Below are positions 12,168-23,460 of a stretch of DNA of 64,000 nucleotides, piece after piece (within the stretch, counting starts at the first letter, position 1; each line of letters opens with the position of its first letter). The notes beneath the pieces were generated by a model, which was given only the letters and a program-made list of their open reading frames with translations, had not been told where the DNA came from and did not search any database. The position numbers and the translations under genes were made by a program. Origin of the DNA: Fulvia fulva (taxonomy: Eukaryota; Ascomycota; Dothideomycetes; Mycosphaerellales; Mycosphaerellaceae); the NCBI RefSeq assembly GCF_020509005.1, contig NC_063016.1:124001-188000 (forward strand), given 5' to 3'.

Positions 12168-12962
12168 GGTTGCCGCTTTCAGCAGGATAATGTCACAGAG
12201 CGACGAACAACAACAGCGTGTCTTGTGCCTGTTTACTTCATGTGTCTAGATCGACAGAGAGCTTTGAGAGCTCTACTAGCTCCCGACAGAATGGCTCGAA
12301 ACCTTGCGTCCACAGCTCTTGCTTGTAGAACATTCTCCCAGATTGAAAGCCACATGGTGCAACTTCCCCGGGCACGAAGTGGGCGAGATGCTGTGGACAA
12401 CAATGACGCGGGATACAAACGAACGCGCCATCGCCGGCGTACCAAGCACTGGAGCTTGTGTACCGAAAATTGACAATGCTCGACGATTGCCCTTCACATG
12501 CTAGCCAAGCCCCTCGGCTCGGCAGGTTCCTGGACCTGGTGGGCCTGGAGTTGTGCGGAGACTGTGCCGCTAGACTTCACGCTCCGCTGCATGAGCAAAC
12601 TTTGTCTTGTCACCGTGCATGCACCGCGGACATCAGCTCCTCCTCCGTGCTGGCCGCAGCGAAACGTTTGTCGTGCCAACAACCGAGAGCTTCGAGTGTG
12701 TCAAGTCGTGCCGATGAATCAGCAGAACGTGGTATGGGACGCGGAAGCTCAACGCGACGAAGATCGACAGCAATTGACGATCTGCAGTGTTGCGAAAGTG
12801 CAATTGGTTGTCGGTGTATGCAATACGAGGGTATAAGCTGCAAAATACCATGGATGGTGTCTTTCTAGTACATTTTCCACGTCATCTATCTGCCGTATCA
12901 TTCCGAGATCATCGTTTACATCTTGAGAGTTCATTACGAGAGTGAAGCAAAGGCTCCTCAGA
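12168..12962. other. Intergenic, no gene recognised
   Basis: Between the GT32 start (minus) and the CFEM stop (minus). Short overlapping open frames only; probably the GT32 promoter plus the CFEM 3' UTR. Confidence 0.55.
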
Positions 12963-13961
12963 TCATCGCCGACCCCGGCCATAGGTTCCCTTTGCCTTCC
13001 CGTAGGTGCTCTTCGCCCAATAGCCAGAAGGTGCCGCCGAGGGTGCAGCTGATGCCATAGATGGAGCATATGACGGTCGGTACGAGGGAGCGTACGAAGG
13101 ACGATATGATGGTGCAGCTGAAGGAGCAGCCGGCGGATGGGCTGGCTGCTCTCCAGGGTTCGCTTTTGGCCAACCACCATGACCAGAGCCAACGTTCCAG
13201 GGATTGCTAGATGGCACAGCTGCTGGGTAGTGTCCTGGAGCGTAGATTGTGGGCGATGGCGCAGCTGGAGCAGCGGGTGGTGCGTATGCTGGTCTGTCCC
13301 CATTTGCCTTGGCCCAACCACCCTGACCAGAGCCGCTGTTGTATGGGTTGCTTGACGGTTTCGCTGCTGGTGACTGGCCTGGAGCGTAGATTGTGGCTGA
13401 TGGCGCAGAGTCCCACACCGTCATCGAGGCGACATATGCGTAGACCGGAGCTGAAGGCTTTCCATACTTGGGCGGAGTGACCACTTTGCCTTTGAAATCC
13501 TTTTGCTTGTACTGAGTGTCGCGTTGTTGATGGTATTGGCTGTTGTTCTTGCTGTGTTTGGACTGCTTTTGGTTGCCTTGCCACCTTCCGTGCCTCTTCT
13601 TGAGATCATTCACACTTTTGCAGAAGTCTGCAACGAAGGCTGCGGCACCTGTCCATAGTCAATGCTGAGTTCCATGCCATGGTTGAAGCGCGCTCACCTG
13701 AGGCCTTGCCCTCACCACAGTTGGTCACAGTGCATTGCTTGACGGAGCTCTCGAAGCTATCGTGGGAACAGATACATTGACTGTCTCGCGACGAGCATCC
13801 GGTGGTCTTCACTGCTTGACTGATGCAGCTGCCCTATTGCGACTCACAGTCAGTACCGTATCCGCCCCCTTTCGAGACTGTTCACTTACTGCGCAGTCTG
13901 GCAGTTTCGCAGCGATGGCGAAGCCTGCTAGAGAACCGAAGAGCAGAGTTGTCAACCTCAT
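12963..13961 (-). CDS. Secreted CFEM-domain protein with Pro/Ala/Gly-rich repeat tail
   Basis: Three exons on the minus strand: 13961-13890, 13833-13698, 13648-12963; introns of 56 and 49 nt with GTAAGT/GTGAGC donors and AATAG/GACAG acceptors. The 297-residue product begins with a signal peptide (MRLTTLLFGSLAGFAIAA), then a CFEM module with eight cysteines: DCA, SCISQ, TGCSS, SQCICS (two), KQC, TNC and DFC. CFEM proteins are fungal surface or secreted proteins involved in haem/iron capture, adhesion or host interaction. The tail is Pro/Ala/Ser-rich with two 31-residue tandem copies and several SYRPSYAP-like units, ending in a basic GRGRR. No GPI-type hydrophobic C-terminus is present, so it is probably secreted or wall-trapped rather than GPI-anchored (inference). 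Confidence 0.88.
13158..13394 (-). repeat. Pair of 93-bp coding direct repeats in the CFEM tail
   Basis: Copy A 13302-13394 and copy B 13158-13250 encode matching 31-residue units (TIYAPGQSPAAKP... and TIYAPGHYPAAVP..., each ending GGW.KAN), separated by 51 bp. Seen directly in sequence. Confidence 0.8.
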
Positions 13962-15495
13962 GATGTATGCTCGAGCGAATGAGTAGCTGCTAAGGGATAA
14001 GAAGTTGAAACACACGACAAAGTGCCAGTATGCAGGTCCTTAGCACTACCACCGCCGGATAGTCACCAGTGAAGGTCGATGAACTCCATGCCATGCTATT
14101 GTATTAGCCCAACAGAACTCATGCTAGTGTTGTCCGAGGCCGATAGCGTACTAGCACTGTGAGAAGAACCAACCTTCCCGCTTCGCGTTATCTCCACTTC
14201 CAGAATCAGCAGATACTGCCCATCGGCGGAAATCCCAAGCTTGCTATTCGCTGCATGGCGTATGGTATGAAGAGCGAAACCCAAGAGTGATTCAATGGCG
14301 TGTGCGTGCCTCGGCGTCTTCCAAGGTTGCGGCTAACTTGCAGCTTCCGTCCGCAGGAACAAAAGAGGCTCCGCAATTCACTTTCGATCAGAGATCGTGC
14401 AAGTGGCACGGTCGTTCTCGCTGCTTGACGTGATTTCAGCGGGTGCGGGAAATTCGTGCCACCCTCGGTTTCGCCATGGGGTGCTTCCTTCTCGGAGCGC
14501 TGTCGTATATTGGGTGGTCCGCCGACGCCTCGTCTACACATTTTGTCAATGAGGCGCCTTCAAGCCAGCTTTTGGCAGTGCTCTATTACTATGCATATAG
14601 TTTACGACAATTCTTCTTCTGCCACAACGCGGGCAGTAATGTGTAGTCACCGGAAACTGCCGCCGGTGCGTGAGCGGTGTCATTTCATGTTGGTCGAGAG
14701 TGTTCACAATAATTTTGTACAGAACTGCCAGGATGCGCCTGCAACCAGTTGCGCGTAGCTCTTGCCAAGTTCAGTAGGGTGTTGCGTTTGCTAGATGATA
14801 TGACAGGATTTGGGCAGGCGTCCTTCCTGGTGTTCGCATCCTGCCTCGGTGCGTTAGGCATGTGCCAGTCTTGATACCATGACCGAGATGGAAGGATCAA
14901 GATGCCAAAGATCCTCACCTTCAACCAGCAAGCGTGAGTTTTCTCGGCAGGACACCGTCACATTGGCAAGGTGGAGTCCGACACAGCTCGAGTCCACCTG
15001 GTTGGCCTTGCAGGTATGCTTGTGTCTTGCGGGTCGTATACGGTGCTTGACTGCGCCGCACGCTTTTGGTTTGCTGCGAGACTCTTGAATCGGTAGTGAC
15101 GCCGCCGGCACTGCCCTGCTTCTTGCCGACACATTCGATGCGGGGAGAGTCTCGGAAAGAGCAGGACAAGCTGTGTCACACATGCGTCTGTGGTCGTTGT
15201 GGCCTCGGCCTTCTGCTTCGTGAAGTTGGATGTCGGCATTTGCCGTGACGGGTCGCATAAACCTTATGCAGCCACGCGCCGCCGCGTGTGCTTTCAAACA
15301 GCTGGTTGCGGTGCGATCGGCGTGTTGCGTCAGATCGACAAGCTGCTTGTTCAATGCACTGCGTGTGCCTGCAGCGTCTTGAAGCATGATGTAGTCAAGA
15401 GTGTAGGAAAGGTGTGCTTCTTGATGGGACGCAATGATATTCGGCAGTCGAATCTCAAATGACTATAGATGCCTGCTCATCGGTACAGCAGGCCC
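13962..15495. other. Gene-poor interval; weak cysteine-containing frames on the minus strand
   Basis: No gene can be supported. On the minus strand at about 14,854-15,387 a 177-codon frame with scattered Cys residues is open, and overlapping frames there also read for 80-90 codons. None has a signal peptide, recognisable family or clear splice pattern. It may hold a small multi-exon gene that I could not resolve. Confidence 0.4.
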
Positions 15496-17205
15496 TCATA
15501 CTAAGAAGTCCCGCTCCGGTGTCGTGTGAGTCTTGAACAACCATTGCGTGAACTTGACGCTGGGCTCATCAACCAACCTCGTAAAAACCTCAGCCAACCA
15601 AAGTGTCAGTGGAAAGAGGATGAGTTGCGACGCGAGGAAGTTCACCTCAAGGCCAGTCACGCCCCAATTGGGAAACGGGAAGCGGTTGATCCAGGCAGGA
15701 ACAAGCGCATCGTGACCATCACGAGCGAGGCCTACTGCTGCGTAGATTCGATCTCCGATTGACCACATCACCGGACCATGCACCAGGTACAATGCGAAGG
15801 AGATCCTGCCTAGATACTGGCAGAACGGCGTTTCGAAAAAGGACTGCAGCCAGCCGAGGCGAGGGATAATGATCATCAGCAGAGTTGCTGCCCAGAATCT
15901 GAAGAACCACGCATGGTTGAACACGGCTTGTGGTTTGAGGAAAGACAGATAATACCAGCCTGGAGTACCACGCAATTCCATGATGTCGTTGGAGTTTGCG
16001 GGTACGTTGCCAATGTACAGGGCAACCGTCAAGAGAATGTAACAGACCCATTGAGGTTGTGTGTATATCCGTTTGAGCGCAGGCGGTAGCTCCCTCCGAA
16101 TAGCCAGTAGATCCAGATCGCATAGAAGCATCCCCACAATGAACAGTGCGCAGTACCATCCATCGACAATGTACATGAAGTAGAATAGCAAAGCGCACTC
16201 AATCCGTAGGCGGTTGGCCGTGTTGCAGCGAGCGACGGCAATTAGCGTAGTGTAGATGACAATCGAGCCACGAAACTCCAGCGGTATGGACCAAGCGTGG
16301 AAGCTGTAAGCGTTAAAGTAGCTATCGTTGAAGATAAAGCTGTAGTTCTTAAAGTCGCAGTACCACTTCCAGACCTCATCGAGATACGTTCTCTCGGGGA
16401 TTTGGGGGACACTTGGCCGGAAACCAAGCAAATGCCAGCTACTCATCCAGAGAAAGGTAAGCACAAGGACAGGAATGAATAGCCTCAGCCATCGCCTGAA
16501 CAGCGCAGATCCCAAATTGTCCGCGAGGTTCACAGTTTCCTTGGACTGAATCAAACTGAGAGGCTTGGCCGCTAGCACGTAGCCTGATATAACGAAGAAC
16601 ACGGCCACGGCGAGATGGCCACCACTGAAGAAGGTGCGTATGAACGGAGCGGTGGCGAAGTAGTAGTGTCCGTGCCAGCCCCAGCCAGCCTCCATAATGG
16701 TAAGTGCCCAGGTTCCATGCGACCACCCCGTGTTGTGCAGAATGTAGACGAGTAAGGCGCCAAAGCCCCTTAGGCCATCAAGATACGCTGTACGCTTCAG
16801 CTTCAAGTGCTTCTGCGGCTCACTCGTCCTCTTAAACCACTGTGATGCCGTGGACAGCGTTGTATTTGCCGCGCCGTATATGTCCTGGGCGAGAGATTTG
16901 TCGGCAAGGTCGTTGTTTCCTGGCTTCCCAACCGTCGAGAACATGCCGGAGTAAGCTGTGCTGTAGGGCTGCGCAGATGAGGGAGACTGCGGTACGTATG
17001 CGGATCTTGGAGAGAAATCTGTCTTTTGTGACTGCTCCGTTGGTGATCTAGGCTTGGAATATCCTGCCCTGTGCGTGGATAGTGAAGCTGGATGGCCGCC
17101 AGTAGAGTCGACAGAGGCAGACTCTTCAAGAGGAACTTCCTCCATTCGCAGAGTTGGACGTCCGTCTGTTGTCATCGTTGTGGTCGCCGAGCTAGAGGAT
17201 GCCAT
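15496..17205 (-). CDS. Integral membrane acyltransferase 3 family protein
   Basis: Intronless, 569 residues. The N-terminal 130 residues are polar and Ser/Pro-rich. The membrane domain begins with the family hallmark RTAYLDGLRGFGALLVYILH (about 138-157) and continues with roughly ten hydrophobic segments, including VAVFFVISGYVLAAKPLSL and ISFALYLVHGPVMWSIGD. Acyltransferase 3 (PF01757-type) enzymes move acyl groups across or within membranes onto sugars, lipids or other small molecules; the substrate cannot be read from sequence. Fungal members occur as stand-alone genes and in secondary-metabolite clusters, but no synthase gene lies nearby. Its position among mannosyltransferase and wall genes may hint at glycan or lipid acylation (inference). 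Confidence 0.9.
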   Translation of the reverse strand: MASSSSATTTMTTDGRPTLRMEEVPLEESASVDSTGGHPASLSTHRAGYSKPRSPTEQSQKTDFSPRSAYVPQSPSSAQPYSTAYSGMFSTVGKPGNNDLADKSLAQDIYGAANTTLSTASQWFKRTSEPQKHLKLKRTAYLDGLRGFGALLVYILHNTGWSHGTWALTIMEAGWGWHGHYYFATAPFIRTFFSGGHLAVAVFFVISGYVLAAKPLSLIQSKETVNLADNLGSALFRRWLRLFIPVLVLTFLWMSSWHLLGFRPSVPQIPERTYLDEVWKWYCDFKNYSFIFNDSYFNAYSFHAWSIPLEFRGSIVIYTTLIAVARCNTANRLRIECALLFYFMYIVDGWYCALFIVGMLLCDLDLLAIRRELPPALKRIYTQPQWVCYILLTVALYIGNVPANSNDIMELRGTPGWYYLSFLKPQAVFNHAWFFRFWAATLLMIIIPRLGWLQSFFETPFCQYLGRISFALYLVHGPVMWSIGDRIYAAVGLARDGHDALVPAWINRFPFPNWGVTGLEVNFLASQLILFPLTLWLAEVFTRLVDEPSVKFTQWLFKTHTTPERDFLV

Positions 17206-18336
17206 GTTCGGTGACTGGCTTCACGATGGTCAATGCTGCTCAGTCGGTGGCCACGAGGCTGTTCCACGAGGCGCCAAATCCTGCATACAGATCGTTCTGT
17301 AAGGACAATGCAGTCTTCGCTCGCCGAAATGCAATGGAACGTTGGGTCGTACAGTATCACTGTGGGTGTCCACAACAATGTTGTCTGCAAGCTCGAGGTG
17401 GTGTCCAAGCGGCAGCTAGCGTGGATTGCTATACGCAGCTCGCTCCACTGCAGGCATTGAGCTAGAGCCTAATAGTATGTTGCGGGCCCCGGCTCATTGG
17501 CCTTCAGCAGCGACGACGCCATCACAGTAGCGGCCAAGGGAGACCTGCCGATGCTCGATGCAGCTACTCTCATACATGCACCCGTATCATCCAGCGAGCC
17601 ACGGCATGCCAGCGGTCTGGCCATGCCGTGAGACGCGAGGGCTGATCTGGAAGCACGCATTGCCAGTTCCCAGTCTCCACCCATGTGGGCACGATACCAG
17701 ACCTCCTCGGAGGTTATCAGACGCCGCGACCGTGTGTCACACGGGTCCTTTGGGCAGTCCGAGTACCTGCATCAGACAACGCCGCGCGAGACAAGAATGA
17801 GGAGAATGCGGAGTTGAAGGCTTGTGAGGTCCACCGTGGCCCACAAGTCCACGCCGTGGGCAGCATTTCGCCCATCTTCTGTCGGTGGCGCCGATCGCAG
17901 GCCTTCTGATGATGGATCTACTAGACGCTGCGGGTCGTATTCCAGTACCACTCGTTGATGAAAATACGGTAGCAAGTCATCGCACGCCAATATACGACGT
18001 CCGCGCGCGTCACGGCGAAGATCCGCTGCAGCACATCCCCCGGCGATAACGAGATGTTCCGGAACGTCGTCGGCAGAGTCAGATCACCAGAGCATGCTGG
18101 AATACGTGATGAACTTGATGTTGATGAGATAAAGTGCGGCGTGAGGAGATGAAGTGAAAACAAAGATTCGCTGTCAGCCAGCCTCCGCAGGGTGCCAAGC
18201 CTGGTCGACAGGGGCCCGTGCGGATGGAAGCGAGAGGGCGATATAAGACTCAATTGGATTTTCACGCGGGCTCCGTTCGGGGATATCTGCAATAAATCGT
18301 TCGAACACAGCTATCTAATCCCGCGCAACATGAAAA
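17206..18336. other. Intergenic, no gene recognised
   Basis: Promoter side of the acyltransferase and 3' side of the GT71 gene. A 123-codon minus-strand frame (17,921-18,292) has a stretch of protein-like composition near its end (FAVTRADVVYWRAMTCYRIF) but no start or splice structure I can defend. Confidence 0.5.
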
Positions 18337-20139
18337 TCAGCCTGCCTTCTCCGGCTCATCCAACATCCAATATCCACCACTTTCATCAAAAGCCTTCTCG
18401 AACCCAGGCACGAGCTCTTCCAACGGCTTCGCGTCAATGGTCGGATATTGAGTGCAAAAGGTAGGCCCCATCTTGTACTTCGCCTTATCCGGGAAGTACT
18501 TCATCTCATCACCACCAATGTAGACCTGGAAAGGTTTGCTGTGGTCGGTATCGTACTCATACTTCTTGTACACCTGGAATATGCCGCCATTCTGCTCGCG
18601 CTGCCACTTCATGACTGGTTTCTGCATGGTTTTGAGTAGACCACCATGCATGAACTGAGGTCTTCCGTCGGGATGGTATTGCAGGAAGCTGTGACCGCAG
18701 TAGAAGCTTGATGTTTCCGACTCCTTGCTCAACGTCCCGACGCTGGTGATGGCGTTTCTTGGTCTGCCGTATGTCGTTTTTAGAGCATGCCATGCAAAGC
18801 GGAACGTGTCTTTGTCTCCCAGTAGGATATTGTAGTAAAAGCTTTCTGCATATCTGCCGTTAGCATCAAGGCGAGGTGCGTTGAGCCATGCCGCAAGTTG
18901 CAGGTGGTAGAAGAACTTCGACTTGTTGACAAGCAGTTGGCCACTTTCCTGCTCGAACTCATCTGGACGGCATAGGGTGTTCGTGATTGACCATATTGGA
19001 TTGTCGGCTCGAGTCCTATCTGTCATCAGTCATGGTCTAGAATCGCTCAAGACAACGTTTCCTCTCGTACCTTGCTATGTCGGGCCAGAAGATCGTGCCA
19101 TATTCTCGGTACTCATCCGACTCCCACAGCGATTCTGGAGCTATAATAGGTATGTTGTCTGAGTCTAAAAGCAATGGCTCAGCAAAGCGGGAGTTTATCA
19201 GAGCTGCAGTCTTGAGGTTGTCTGTTCCGATGTCAGTCTCCCGGCACAAAATCCATCCTTCTGTCACTGGCGCTTACAGTGGATTCCTCTTCCAGGAGTG
19301 TCGTCGTACATGGTACGATAGATGTTCGATTGCGACGACAAGTCGTTGAAGTACAGCAGTGGCCACAAGTTAGTCAACTTCTTCCGCTTATCGTCGTCCA
19401 TCTCTTTCCCCCAGTAGTGTATTTCGATGGGTAGCTTAGAGCCCAGCTTCGCAAGCTGTCTCATCATGACCATTATCCGTTTGACACTCCTTCCAGAACC
19501 GCCAACAATAACAATCCCGCGGCCCTCGAATCTGTGGCCATGATCTTTCCACGGTATCAGACCTTTCATAACGAATTTCTGCCAGATTGCTCTCTGTTCA
19601 TCGTGGTCCTCTTGGGGCCAAGGCCGCAGCGTCCAGGAACTATTGAGCATGAATCCTCCTTCGCCATCGCCAAACTGGAAGTTCACGTTGCCAGGGTCGG
19701 CGAAGTGGCACGCATCTTTTGCTTGCTGCCATGTCACGCGGGGAGCTTTGATCACGGCATCGAAGTGAGCACGGAAAGCATCTGGATTCGACAGTCTGTG
19801 CGCATCCAGCCGAACTTTGCCATCACTCTCAGTCGATAATGCTTCTGTGTCCGGTGTCTGAACAGCTTCTGCTGCAACCGCTGCCGTCCCTGACTGTCCG
19901 GTCGCCTCTTTCTGCTGCTGCTCCAACTTCTCTTGCTGCTTCCTCCAGAGATCCTCCACACCTCCAAGCTCATGGCGCTGTTCCTCTGTTGTTGGAATCC
20001 CAGCTCGCTGTCCCTGATGCCATGATCTGTCGTTTCCCCAGACGGTGACAAAATACAGGAATAGAAGTGCAGTCACGATGGCGGACACCACTAATCTCGG
20101 CGTACTACATGCGCGGTTCACTCGGTACGACATGAGCAT
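18337..20139 (-). CDS. MNN2/MNN5-like alpha-mannosyltransferase (GT71)
   Basis: Three exons on the minus strand: 20139-19278, 19221-19071, 19015-18337; introns of 56 and 55 nt (GTAAGC...AACAG, GTACGA...GATAG) join frames cleanly to give about 563 residues. An N-terminal anchor near residues 15-34 (PRLVVSAIVTALLFLYFVTV) gives a type II Golgi layout, then a Gln-rich stem. The catalytic part contains SGRSVKRIMVMMRQL, PIEIHYWGKEMDDDKRKKL, KTAALINSRFAEPLLLDSDN (DSDN is the expected DxD) and GTIFWPDIAR across the second junction. These are typical of the Mnn2/Mnn5 alpha-1,2-mannosyltransferases that branch cell-wall mannan; Mnn1-type alpha-1,3 activity is the alternative. The second GT of the locus after the GT32 gene. 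Confidence 0.9.
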
Positions 20140-21792
20140 CGCAGCAGATTGCCCCCGGGTGTGAAGAGGAAGGAGACCTACTGCAGTATTGGTTATCCCG
20201 TTGTGGGCGTTAAACGGTCGCGACGTTCAAGGCCCACGCCTCGATCTCGTGCGGCTTGCATGTCGTCCTGCGGAGAATGCATCCTGCCGAGTGCCATCGC
20301 CGTTGGGAGGTGCCACACTACCTAGGTACGCAAGCCATGGTCCAGATGTGAAGAAACTAGTGGAGATCTCCGTGGTTGAAAGCTTCTTTCCTGGAGAGTC
20401 AAACGGCGCGGCCCAGGTGGTCCTGCCTCGGCATGAATCGGCCAGAGCCATAACAAGCAACCACAATGCAGATGTCGAAGAGCAATGCATGATACTGTTG
20501 TGCCATCCTCTCGTGGGCAAGTATGTGCCCCAATAATGCCTGCAATAGTGCACAGCAGTCATCGCTACTGCAACCCTCGCATTCCTGACAACAATTAGCA
20601 GCGACAACAGCTTACCTCACGAAGCATATCATGCAGAGAAGGTGCCTCCACTGTACGTGTTGATCAGCACCATCTCATCAGTCACTAAGGTGCGCACCAG
20701 GGGTGACCGCACTCGACAAACCTCCTTGACAGGCCGTATGGTTTGGCAGCCTGCCACAGTCTTCACTCAGCACTCGCGGCGACTCCACCTGTTGAAAGGA
20801 AGCGTGCTTGTTGTCGTGGTCCCTCGGTCGTTGCAATAGTGCTACCGATGGCGAGGCTGCACTCATATCGACACTCTTCTGGTGGCGCTTGCTTTTCTTC
20901 TACAGCGTCTTGCAGCAGCGGAGTAACATTTGGTTTTAGCGGCCGCTGCCAACGAAGCCGGCTGAGATAATTTGCTGGAATCCTGGATTTTGCTAGGATA
21001 CTCGGGAAGAGAATGTGACTCTGCTGCTGACAGACGCTGTACGTCAAATTCTGCACATCTATATGTGTCTCAGCCGATCGACAAAGCGGCCACATTGTAC
21101 TTTGCCGGGTGTTTATCGAGAAGACGCAGCATCATCCTGAAGTGTCTCCGAAAGCCGACAGGAGTACGAGGATTCTCGGATAGAGACGAAGATGGAGAGG
21201 CAAGTCTTGGAGCGAGATGTTCTGCTACAGTCCTTGGCGAAATCACATCCTTGCAAAGCAAGAATAGCAACATCCATGACCTGCTTGCTAGGATCCCATC
21301 CGCGAGCCACAACTTGTTACACACTAAACTGACGACTGCAATAGAATACGAGTCTCTTATTCTGGAGCATCTCTTCAACTAAGCAGCGCCGTACGAGGTT
21401 TTGTCTCTCGGGCCTACTCCGATGGCGACACTGTACTGGTCTAAGTAATGATAGCAGGCACTGCTCGGGGAGTTTCCGCCGGACTACAGCGTCTGTCCGC
21501 AGCGGAAGGTTATCTTTTTGTGCCTTTAGTGCCCGTACCAGGTTTTCGCGTTTGTGAACTGCTGCAATCCCTGCTGCCGCCTGCTATAGTTGAACAAAAT
21601 AACCTTCCGCTGCGACAAGACGCTGTAAATGCCTGAGTTGAGTCTCCTGTACCGATGATCACCCCAGGTTACAGCCTCGTCCGTCGTTGACGAGCAAGGA
21701 GACATGGGCCAAAGGTTTATAAGTGCTGGCATGCCCACACGACTGGGAAGCACTCGACATCTATCACGCCGCCAAACAAACAAAACAACACC
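20140..21792. other. Intergenic, no gene recognised apart from a promoter element
   Basis: Separates the divergent GT71 gene (minus) and the PhiA-like gene (plus). Open frames are short, overlapping and without motifs. A TATA-like element lies at 21,716-21,723. Confidence 0.55.
21716..21723 (+). promoter_or_regulatory. TATA-like box of the PhiA-like gene
   Basis: TTTATAAG about 70 bp upstream of the ATG at 21,793, followed by a C/A-rich leader (CACACGAC..., AACAAAACAACACC just before ATG), a common arrangement for strongly expressed fungal genes. Confidence 0.55.
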
Positions 21793-22380
21793 ATGAAGTC
21801 CTTCATCGCCGCCACCTTCGTCGCTGCAGCCGCTGCCCAGGCCGGCACAACTGAACCACTCCGCTTCACCGGTTTGGCCCAAGGGCCCTCTGGCACCCTT
21901 CTCAACGCCGGCGTCATCAACGCCAACGGCGGCTCCTTCTGGATCGGCAAGGACACAGTCACCAGCGTCCCAGCAAACACAGATTCTCACTCCGTCATCG
22001 GCCAAAGCAACACCAAGAACGGCAACACCACCATCTTCACCTACCTCAACAGCCAGAGCACCTTCAACCTCGACGTGGTCGTTCCACGAGGCCAGGCCGT
22101 CTTCGTCAGCCTGCCCGGCGGCAAGCTTAAATTCACTAAGGGTAACCATGCTGCTGCAGGGCGTTCACTTACACACGGCTTCGCGAATGTTTACGATGCG
22201 ACGTTGAAGTTTGAGGGGAAGGGGTGGCTGGGCTGTGGAAATGATGCTACTGGGTATGAGATCTTTGCTGCGAGCAGAGCGCCGGCCAATAAGGCTGGAT
22301 GCCAGCGGTTCTCGTGGAAGTTGAAGCAGGTTGATGCTGTGGTCGATGGTGGCCCAAGCCAGGCATACCAGTACGTCTAG
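21793..22380 (+). CDS. Secreted cell-wall protein, PhiA-like
   Basis: Intronless, 195 residues. A clear signal peptide (MKSFIAATFVAAAAAQA) precedes a beta-rich domain with INANGGSFWIGKDT and a C-terminal half carrying two Cys residues (WLGCGND, NKAGCQRF). The layout and motifs resemble the PhiA family of fungal wall proteins, first linked to phialide/conidium development in Aspergillus. The leader sequence and TATA-like box suggest strong expression. The family assignment rests on pattern memory only; a generic secreted wall protein is the alternative. Confidence 0.75.
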   Translation: MKSFIAATFVAAAAAQAGTTEPLRFTGLAQGPSGTLLNAGVINANGGSFWIGKDTVTSVPANTDSHSVIGQSNTKNGNTTIFTYLNSQSTFNLDVVVPRGQAVFVSLPGGKLKFTKGNHAAAGRSLTHGFANVYDATLKFEGKGWLGCGNDATGYEIFAASRAPANKAGCQRFSWKLKQVDAVVDGGPSQAYQYV

Positions 22381-22622
22381 AGGGAAGGTCAGCACACTGA
22401 AGCGCCACGATACGGCAGATAGAGATTATCAGGTGGGGGAACAGGTGTAAATGTCTGTAGCATGGCATACACTGCAATTGCTCGTCGTGCCCGCCGATTA
22501 GCAAGTCTCGCATGAGGGTTCCTCGTTCCAGCCTTCGGGGTCTGCAGAGCTGAGGTTCGTGACAGAACCCTCATCTGGAAGCACGGAGCACAGCGCTGCT
22601 AGCTCGATCCTCCCCTTTATGC

Positions 22623-23460
22623 TTATACCATTTCGTCGTACTCTTCCTCGCACTCACAACAGTGGAGGCAAACCTTGCACCTCTCACATCGCTCTTCCTT
22701 CTTTCTTGCCTCGTCCTTCTTTTCTCGAAGAGCCTCTTCAAGCACGCTTTTAAGCACATCCGCAGCAAATTGTGGCACAGCCCTGGCGACTTCCCAGAAC
22801 CTGCCACCACCAGAAGTCTCCTCGTACAGCGAGGCGCCATTCAGGGCTGCGATCATCACGCTGTATTTCCTGAGCTCCAGGAGATTGTCCGCCTCTGGAT
22901 GTCGGTGTAGCTCTTCAATGGCATCAGTGAACGCGGCCTCGTACAACTCATTCCCGGCGCGGTCCTTGAATATCCTAGCGGCGACACCAGCAAGCCTATC
23001 GAGGCCACCCTTCTTTGCAGTAGAGTAAACGTGAACGTTGAATACAAGAGGCATCCAGTCGTCTTCTTCCAGCCAATCACAGCCGTCGTAATCGCCGGTG
23101 TACAGAAAGTGGATGAGGGCATGGACAGCATCTGGCAAGTCACCCTGGAGGGTGATGACGTCTTTTGTAGCTTCCTATGGCACAGTCAATACACGTTGGG
23201 GTGACAAGACTGTAGCGAGATACGCACTTTGCTATTGCGGTCGCATGCTGTGGCGAAAAACTCGCACTGCGAGCAGACGACGATTTTGTGGACAGCCCAG
23301 CTTCGGTCGCCACATCGGATCTCGAGGTCGGACCAGCGTGAGTCGGTGAAGAGGCTAATTTACTGTCAGGTCAGTACTCACCTTGTTGATGGAAGGAGCC
23401 TCACCTTTTGACACAGCCGGAAAGCGGCCTGACTGCTGTTGATACGATGTCGAAATTCAT
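22623..23460 (-). CDS. BTB/POZ-domain protein with Cys-rich C-terminus
   Basis: Three exons on the minus strand: 23460-23405, 23354-23228, 23174-22623; introns of 50 and 53 nt (GTGAGG...ATTAG, GTGCGT...CATAG). 244 residues. The BTB fold shows as SLFTDSRWSDLEIRCGDRSW, AVHKIVVCSQCEFFATAC and DAVHALIHFLYTGDYDG. BTB domains dimerise and often act as Cullin-3 substrate adaptors; in fungi many are orphan proteins. The C-terminus has a highly charged helix followed by a cysteine cluster (CERCKVCLHCCECEEE) that could bind metal. The first exon is short and its start ATG (23,460) is less certain than the rest. A second, unrelated-looking BTB gene lies at 40,200. Confidence 0.82.

Noticed and set aside
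15496..17205. Acyltransferase as part of a secondary-metabolite cluster
   Set aside because: No PKS, NRPS, terpene synthase or pathway regulator is present within the window.
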